The translations under genes were made by a program, and so were the position numbers. From positions 1 to 25,148 of the forward strand of contig UQPN01000028.1 in NCBI GenBank assembly GCA_900542935.1: DNA of 25,148 nucleotides, written 5' to 3'. Positions within the stretch are counted from its first letter, which is position 1. Each line of letters starts with the position of its first letter. Below are positions 21,145 through 25,148 of this stretch, one piece after another. A model generated the notes under the pieces. It made no database searches, was not told where the DNA came from, and was given only the letters and a program-made list of their open reading frames with translations. Origin of the DNA: an uncultured Eubacteriales bacterium (lineage in GTDB: Bacteria; Bacillota; Clostridia; Christensenellales; Borkfalkiaceae).

Positions 21145-21978
21145 CTATCTGACGTGCGAGGGCGGAACGCCCTTGTGCTTTTTATAACAGGCGGAAAAAT
21201 AATTCTGATTGTAAAATCCCACCGAAAGAGCCGCTTCTTTTACGCTTGCGCCGTTGAGAAGCAGCTCTTCCGCTTTTTTCAGGCGCATTTCGTTGTAGTA
21301 GCTTATCACGCCGCAGCCCGCATAACGCGCCATCGTTTTGTTCAGCGCGGGGAGGCTTAAATTGCACAGCCCGGCGATTTGTTCCGCGGTTAAATCGTCC
21401 GCTATGTGCATTTCTAAAACGGATACGATGCGCGCGTAATTTTCGGCGGATCTGCCCGCGTTTGCGTTTACGAATCCCGTTTCCGGCGCTTCCGTAAACA
21501 GCGACAATACAAATAGTTCCAGCCGCTTCACCACGGCGGAAGCTTCCGCTTCTTTGCCTTCGCGGACGGCTGCCACGCGCACGCTTTCCAGTACGAACGC
21601 CTTCTGCGCCGCGGCGAAAACGGAAGAGATTTCCGAAAGCTGCTGCGCCGAAAGGGTGAAGATGTGTTTGTCGCTTTGCGGAAAGACGTCTGCGGCAAAA
21701 GAAAACACGATGATTTCCGGCGATGTGCCGAGGGCGGACCACAGCGAATGAAATTCGCCGCCGCGGTGAAAAATCGCCTGACCCGCCGGCAGGCGGTATA
21801 CGTTTTTATCCGCCGTTACGCCCACCTCGCCGGACATAACGCAGAGAATCTCGTGAAAATCGTGGCTTTCGCCTTTGAAATTGTAATCGCGCGGAATCTG
21901 CTTCCTGAAAAACGTGTAGAGAGATTTTACGGAAAGCACGTCTTTCACGGGACATTCCGTATAGTAAGGGTTGTTCAT
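21145..21978 (-). CDS. AraC family transcriptional regulator (277 aa)
   Basis: N-terminal cupin-like sensor (residues about 35-95; HDFHEILCVMSGEVGV and the LPAGQAIFHRGGEFHSL turn) and C-terminal double helix-turn-helix (about 185-277). The first helix-turn-helix is LTAEQIAGLCNLSLPALNKT. The second contains SVKEAALSVGFYNQNYFSAC, the classic AraC signature. The C-terminus YKKHKGVPPSHVR is also typical. The start ATG 21978 follows GGAG. It diverges from the sugar nucleotidyltransferase/kinase operon and shares the promoter region, so it probably activates that operon in response to a sugar or amino sugar. Confidence 0.93.
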   Translation of the reverse strand: MNNPYYTECPVKDVLSVKSLYTFFRKQIPRDYNFKGESHDFHEILCVMSGEVGVTADKNVYRLPAGQAIFHRGGEFHSLWSALGTSPEIIVFSFAADVFPQSDKHIFTLSAQQLSEISSVFAAAQKAFVLESVRVAAVREGKEAEASAVVKRLELFVLSLFTEAPETGFVNANAGRSAENYARIVSVLEMHIADDLTAEQIAGLCNLSLPALNKTMARYAGCGVISYYNEMRLKKAEELLLNGASVKEAALSVGFYNQNYFSACYKKHKGVPPSHVR

Positions 21979-22047
21979 CCTGCCGTTCTCCGTAGGTAAA
22001 AATAAGAAAAATTATCGAAATTTTTAGAAAATATATATAAAAATATA

Positions 22048-22076
22048 TAGATTATTATTTTCCGATATGTTATAAT
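22048..22076 (+). promoter_or_regulatory. Weak promoter of the nucleotidyltransferase-kinase operon
   Basis: -10 TATAAT (22071-22076) lies inside the perfect palindrome GTTATAATTATAAC (22069-22082). The -35 position holds only TAGATT (22048-22053), 17 bp upstream. A poor -35 fits activator control, presumably by the divergent AraC protein. Confidence 0.5.
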
Positions 22077-22103
22077 TATAACGCGAAACGGAGAAAAAGT
22101 CAA
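22075..22103 (-). promoter_or_regulatory. Strong promoter of the AraC-type gene
   Basis: On the minus strand, -35 TTGACT (22103-22098), 17-bp spacer, -10 TATAAT (22080-22075). The -10 overlaps that of the opposite promoter within one palindrome. Confidence 0.7.
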
Positions 22104-22195
22104 CGCGGCGGCGGGAAAAAACGAAAAATTCCGCAAAAAAACCGTCCGCGGCGGGAAAATCCGTTAAAATTATTTTTTCAGAGGTAGAAAAAGTT

Positions 22196-23050
22196 ATGAA
22201 AACTACGCTTGTAGTGATGGCGGCGGGCATGGGCAGCCGCTTCGGGGGGCTGAAACAAGCCGAGCCGGTAACGGCGGACGGCAAGGGGATTCTGGATTTT
22301 TCGGTGTACGACGCGAAAAAAGCCGGATTCGATAAAGTTGTATTTATCGTGCGCGAAGATATGGAGGAAGATTTTAAAGAACTCATCGGCAACCGCATCG
22401 CGAAAACGATTCCCGTAGAATACGTATTGCAGGATACTTCCGTACTGCCCGCGGGCAGAAAGAAGCCGTTCGGCACGGGGCACGCGATTTACTGCTGCAA
22501 AGACGTTGTGAAAGAGCCGTTTGCCATTATCAATGCGGACGATTACTACGGACACAACGCGTTTTTCGAAATTCACGATCATCTGGCAAACGCGAAAAAG
22601 GGCGAATACGCGATGACTGCATATCACCTTGCCAACACGCTGAGCCCCAACGGCACCGTTTCCCGCGGGATTTGCGAAACGGAAAACGGGTATCTGAAAA
22701 AGGTTACGGAAGTAACGAAAATCAATCCGGACGGCTCGTTTGAAAAGGACGGAAAAACGGTGATGTTGCCCGGCGATACGCCCGTTTCGATGAACCTCTG
22801 GGGGCTGACTCCCGATATTTTCGGAGTGCTGGAAGAGGAGTATAAAAAATTCCTTGCGACGGCGGATCTGACGAAAGACGAATTTTTTATTCCTTCGGTG
22901 ATTTCGAAGGCGGTGGATACGGGCAGAGCTACGGTGAAAGTGTTTAAAAACGCGGACAAATGGTACGGCATTACCTACCGTGAAGATTTGCAGGAAGTGA
23001 AAGACGCGATAGGGGGATACGTACATGACGGACTTTACGAAGGATTATAA
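22196..23050 (+). CDS. Sugar-1-phosphate nucleotidyltransferase (284 aa)
   Basis: NTP_transferase-fold enzyme that should join a sugar 1-phosphate to a nucleotide with release of pyrophosphate. The N-terminal nucleotide-binding motif is MAAGMGSRFGGLKQ (residues 8-21), the G-x-G-x-R-x-x-G-x-x-K-Q form. The metal/sugar region NADDYYGHNAF follows near residue 112. The end includes DKWYGITYREDLQ, typical of this subgroup. The start ATG 22196 follows an AGAGG-like site. It overlaps the kinase gene by 26 nt. Together with the kinase it would make an NDP-hexosamine, probably UDP-linked; the exact sugar and nucleotide cannot be read from sequence. Confidence 0.88.
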   Translation: MKTTLVVMAAGMGSRFGGLKQAEPVTADGKGILDFSVYDAKKAGFDKVVFIVREDMEEDFKELIGNRIAKTIPVEYVLQDTSVLPAGRKKPFGTGHAIYCCKDVVKEPFAIINADDYYGHNAFFEIHDHLANAKKGEYAMTAYHLANTLSPNGTVSRGICETENGYLKKVTEVTKINPDGSFEKDGKTVMLPGDTPVSMNLWGLTPDIFGVLEEEYKKFLATADLTKDEFFIPSVISKAVDTGRATVKVFKNADKWYGITYREDLQEVKDAIGGYVHDGLYEGL

Positions 23051-24092
23051 GGCGGTAGCGGAGCAATTCGCGCTGGAAGGCGAGGTAACGGATATCCGCC
23101 CGTACGGAGAAGGGCACATCAACGTAACCATGCTGGTTACCACGGATAAAAAGCGGTATATCATGCAGAAAATCAACACGCGCGTGTTTCCCGATACGGA
23201 CGCGCTGATGCGCAATATCTGCTACGTTACGGAATTTTTAAGAAAGCAGGGCGTGGAAACCTTGAACGTGATAGCGACGAAAGACGGAAAAAACTATCTG
23301 AAAGGCGAAAACTGCTACCGCGTGTACGATTTCATCGAAAATACGGTTACATATCAGACGGTTACGGACAAAGAAGTTTTCAAAAATTCGGGCAAGGCGT
23401 TCGGCGAATTTCAGAATTATCTCGCCGCGTTCGACGCATCGCTTTTAACGGAAACGATTGCGCGCTTCCACGATACGCCCAAGCGTTTCGCCGATTTCAA
23501 AGCGGCGCTGGAAGCGGACGTCAAAGGGCGCGCGAAAGACTGCCGCCCCGAAATCGATTTTATTCTTGCGCGGGCGAATACCTATTCGAAGGTAACGGAC
23601 GCGCTGAAAGACGGTTCGTTGCCCTTGCGCGTTACGCACAACGATACGAAGCTGAACAATATTTTAATGGACGCGACGACGAACGAAGCGCGCGCGGTCA
23701 TCGATCTCGATACGATTATGCCGGGCTCCATGCTTTACGATTTCGGCGATTCCATTCGTTTCGGGGCATCTACCGCGGCAGAGGACGAAAAGGATCTTGA
23801 AAAGGTGCATTTCGATATCGGGCTTTTCGAGGCTTATACCAAGGGTTACTGCGGTGCGGTGAAAGACAGTATTACCGAAAAAGAGAAGGAATTACTTCCC
23901 TATGGCGCGTATCTCATGACGGTGGAATGTGGCATGCGTTTTTTGACTGATTATCTTTCGGGCGATACGTATTTCGCGATCAAATATCCCGAACATAATC
24001 TCGTCCGTTGCCGTACACAGTTGGCGCTCGCGGGAGAAATGGAAAAACAGTTCGGCGAAATGGGAAAAATGGTCGAAAAGGCCATAAAATAG
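23025..24092 (+). CDS. nahK: N-acetylhexosamine 1-kinase-like phosphotransferase (355 aa)
   Basis: Aminoglycoside-phosphotransferase/choline-kinase fold with features of NahK. The catalytic loop is HNDTKLNNIL (His205, Asp207, Asn212), placed as in Bifidobacterium NahK, whose catalytic Asp is 208. The metal-binding motif IDLDTIMPG (Asp227, Asp229) and YDFGDSIRFG also follow NahK. The length (355) matches the ~359 of NahK. It would phosphorylate the anomeric carbon of an N-acetylhexosamine such as GlcNAc or GalNAc, feeding the nucleotidyltransferase encoded upstream. The start ATG 23025 follows a G-rich site and overlaps the previous gene. A strong terminator follows. Confidence 0.85.
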   Translation: MTDFTKDYKAVAEQFALEGEVTDIRPYGEGHINVTMLVTTDKKRYIMQKINTRVFPDTDALMRNICYVTEFLRKQGVETLNVIATKDGKNYLKGENCYRVYDFIENTVTYQTVTDKEVFKNSGKAFGEFQNYLAAFDASLLTETIARFHDTPKRFADFKAALEADVKGRAKDCRPEIDFILARANTYSKVTDALKDGSLPLRVTHNDTKLNNILMDATTNEARAVIDLDTIMPGSMLYDFGDSIRFGASTAAEDEKDLEKVHFDIGLFEAYTKGYCGAVKDSITEKEKELLPYGAYLMTVECGMRFLTDYLSGDTYFAIKYPEHNLVRCRTQLALAGEMEKQFGEMGKMVEKAIK

Positions 24093-24119
24093 AATTAAAT
24101 AGAATTGAAAAATAAGACC

Positions 24120-24153
24120 AAAAAACAGCGGACAATCTTGTCCGCTGTTTTTT
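24120..24153. terminator. Bidirectional terminator after the kinase gene
   Basis: A perfect 16-bp stem (24120-24135 with 24138-24153; core CAGCGGACAA) has a 2-nt gap in the loop, with an A-run on one side and a T-run on the other. It lies 28 nt after the kinase stop. Confidence 0.88.
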
Positions 24154-24259
24154 ATAACAGAACAAGAACGCCGAGAACCGGAGTTTTGTTAAAAACGGGC
24201 TATGCTGGTCGTCAAAAAAAGGTTTTAACTTCAAGCTGTGTAAAATATACAAAAAGCCC

Positions 24260-24310
24260 CTTTGTGTTATATATGTAAGGCCGCCAATCATACATGAGAA
24301 TAGCACAAAG
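24260..24310. other. Imperfect inverted repeat in the 24.15-24.59 kb gap
   Basis: CTTTGTGTTAT (24260-24270) pairs with ATAGCACAAAG (24300-24310) with one G-U type mismatch, and ATGTA/TACAT pair inside. The composition here changes from GC-rich to AT-rich. Apart from this and the short ORF at 24461, I see nothing in 24154-24592. Confidence 0.4.
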
Positions 24311-24460
24311 AGAACATGGAATTGAAAAATCAAAATAATGGCACAAATAGTTTAGTTTACACGATATGGAAGGGGCAATACCTATATTTACCTAAAAATA
24401 TTCTGGAACAATAATCTACGAGGTGTTGTGCGCAGAAATAGGGAAAATATTGGAGGAACT

Positions 24461-24559
24461 ATGCGAAAAAAAGAAATTGGAAGTAGATTTAAGTACTCCG
24501 TCGGTATTTGCGCCTTTAAGTCGAATTCTAAATCCCCCACTAGTGGGGGATTTTATTAA
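24461..24559 (+). pseudogene. Short ORF (32 codons), gene remnant or leader peptide
   Basis: The ATG at 24461 follows a strong TTGGAGG at 4-5 nt. The peptide MRKKEIGSRFKYSVGICAFK runs into a hairpin and stops at 24557-24559. The first residues resemble the N-terminus of DegT-type aminotransferases (EIGSEF), so this may be the 5' stub of a truncated gene. A leader peptide ahead of an attenuator is the alternative. The good ribosome site argues that it is translated. Confidence 0.4.
24530..24553 (+). terminator. Perfect 24-bp palindrome, terminator-like
   Basis: Arms AAATCCCCCACT and AGTGGGGGATTT (24530-24541 and 24542-24553) are fully complementary, and TATTAAAGTTTT follows. It lies within the 32-codon ORF. 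Confidence 0.6.
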
Positions 24560-24592
24560 AGTTTTATCGATAAATAATCAAATCAGTTGTTA

Positions 24593-25148
24593 TTAACTTC
24601 GAGATAGTGTCATGAGAATATCTTGATGAAAATTACCAAATTCTTTTCCGAAAATATTGATACCGCCCATATGTTTGGCATCCTCTTTAATTCCGATTTT
24701 TAATTCGATACATTTTGCTGTATCTAAATGTAGATCATCAAAGCGATGATTTTTATTATCTGTAATATCATCGATATAACACCCCTCGTCATCTATTGAA
24801 AATTTCTTCAAAAGACCGAATTGAGTGCTGTTAATTTGCCAATAGCTCGGAGTATAAATTCCGCGCTTTCCTCCAAAATCGCCTGGGGAACAATAGGTCG
24901 CTATTTCTACGTCGTTTATCCATACAGTAATATCGCTGGGCCAATTTTCGCGATAATAAGGTGCTTCTGAACAACATTCAAATGAAAAGGATAGCCTACG
25001 GCGATTACGATCAAGTATAAACAAATTGGGAAAATTATAGGTGACGAAACCCGATTGGAAGGAAAAGAGCTGGCCTTTAATTCTTTCGGGCGAAAATAGC
25101 ATATATGAGGAAGAATTCTCTCTAAAAATAAAGCCGTTTCCGTCAGCC
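24593..25148 (-). CDS. ArsR-like transcriptional regulator of COG4189 type, C-terminal part (partial)
   Basis: The frame is open to the right window edge, so the 5' end is outside; about 184 residues are visible, ending TAA at 24595-24593. The internal ATG at 25102 is not the likely start, since in-frame coding (GNGFIFRENSSSY) continues upstream. The stretches ENWPSDITVWINDVEIA, SPGDFGGKRGIY, LKIGIKEDAKHMGGINIFGK and GNFHQDILMTL match what I know of the C-terminal half of predicted ArsR-family regulators (COG4189). The DNA-binding helix-turn-helix would be in the missing N-terminus. The gene's composition is more AT-rich than the addAB region. Ligand and targets are unknown. Confidence 0.75.
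   Translation of the reverse strand, partial: ADGNGFIFRENSSSYMLFSPERIKGQLFSFQSGFVTYNFPNLFILDRNRRRLSFSFECCSEAPYYRENWPSDITVWINDVEIATYCSPGDFGGKRGIYTPSYWQINSTQFGLLKKFSIDDEGCYIDDITDNKNHRFDDLHLDTAKCIELKIGIKEDAKHMGGINIFGKEFGNFHQDILMTLSRS

Noticed and set aside
22178..23026. 282-codon minus-strand frame opposite the nucleotidyltransferase
   Set aside because: The plus strand encodes a clear nucleotidyltransferase; the opposite product is Arg/Phe-rich without motifs.

Overview
The window joins an AT-rich integrated mobile element (1 to about 7546) to more GC-rich chromosome (about 7554 to 24.1 kb). It ends in an AT-rich stretch holding the edge of another gene. The host looks like a low-GC Gram-positive bacterium, probably Clostridia. 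It has AddAB rather than RecBCD, strong AGGAGG ribosome sites with TTG and GTG starts, lipoprotein-type ABC binding proteins, and a tRNA with encoded CCA. TGA is used as a normal stop.

Element (1-7546). Read leftward from about 4.5 kb: a possible small Cys-rich protein, a AAA+/DUF4143 ATPase with its own promoter and terminator, a LexA-like self-cleaving repressor with its own promoter and operator, a 56-residue zinc-ribbon protein, then a helix-turn-helix protein followed by three small proteins of the kind found in Firmicutes conjugative elements. The last of these runs off the left edge. Read rightward from 4951: an excisionase-like protein, a tyrosine recombinase, and two more small proteins of the same excisionase-like fold. 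This integration module converges on an intact tRNA-Arg(CCT) that has its own promoter and terminator. About 170 bp further right lies only the 5' half of a second tRNA-Arg(CCT), which stops matching a tRNA at the anticodon loop. The simplest reading is that the element inserted into the anticodon loop of the host tRNA-Arg gene and brought a replacement tRNA. That is the most interesting observation here.

Chromosome (7554-24.1 kb). A leftward operon encodes a polar amino acid ABC transporter (binding lipoprotein, permease, ATPase). Next come a leftward MATE efflux pump and a leftward lipoprotein of unknown function. Diverging from that lipoprotein is the rightward addB-addA recombination and repair operon, followed by a small three-helix membrane protein. 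A leftward AraC-type regulator diverges from a rightward pair with overlapping reading frames, a sugar nucleotidyltransferase and an N-acetylhexosamine 1-kinase-like enzyme (NahK type). That pair probably turns a free hexosamine into an NDP-sugar under AraC control, and a strong bidirectional terminator ends it.

Right edge (24.1-25.1 kb). About 440 bp carries no full gene, only a 32-codon ORF that runs into a perfect 24-bp palindrome. After it comes the C-terminal part of a predicted ArsR-like transcriptional regulator (COG4189 type) on the minus strand, cut by the window end.

All calls were made by reading the sequence, and no database search was run.
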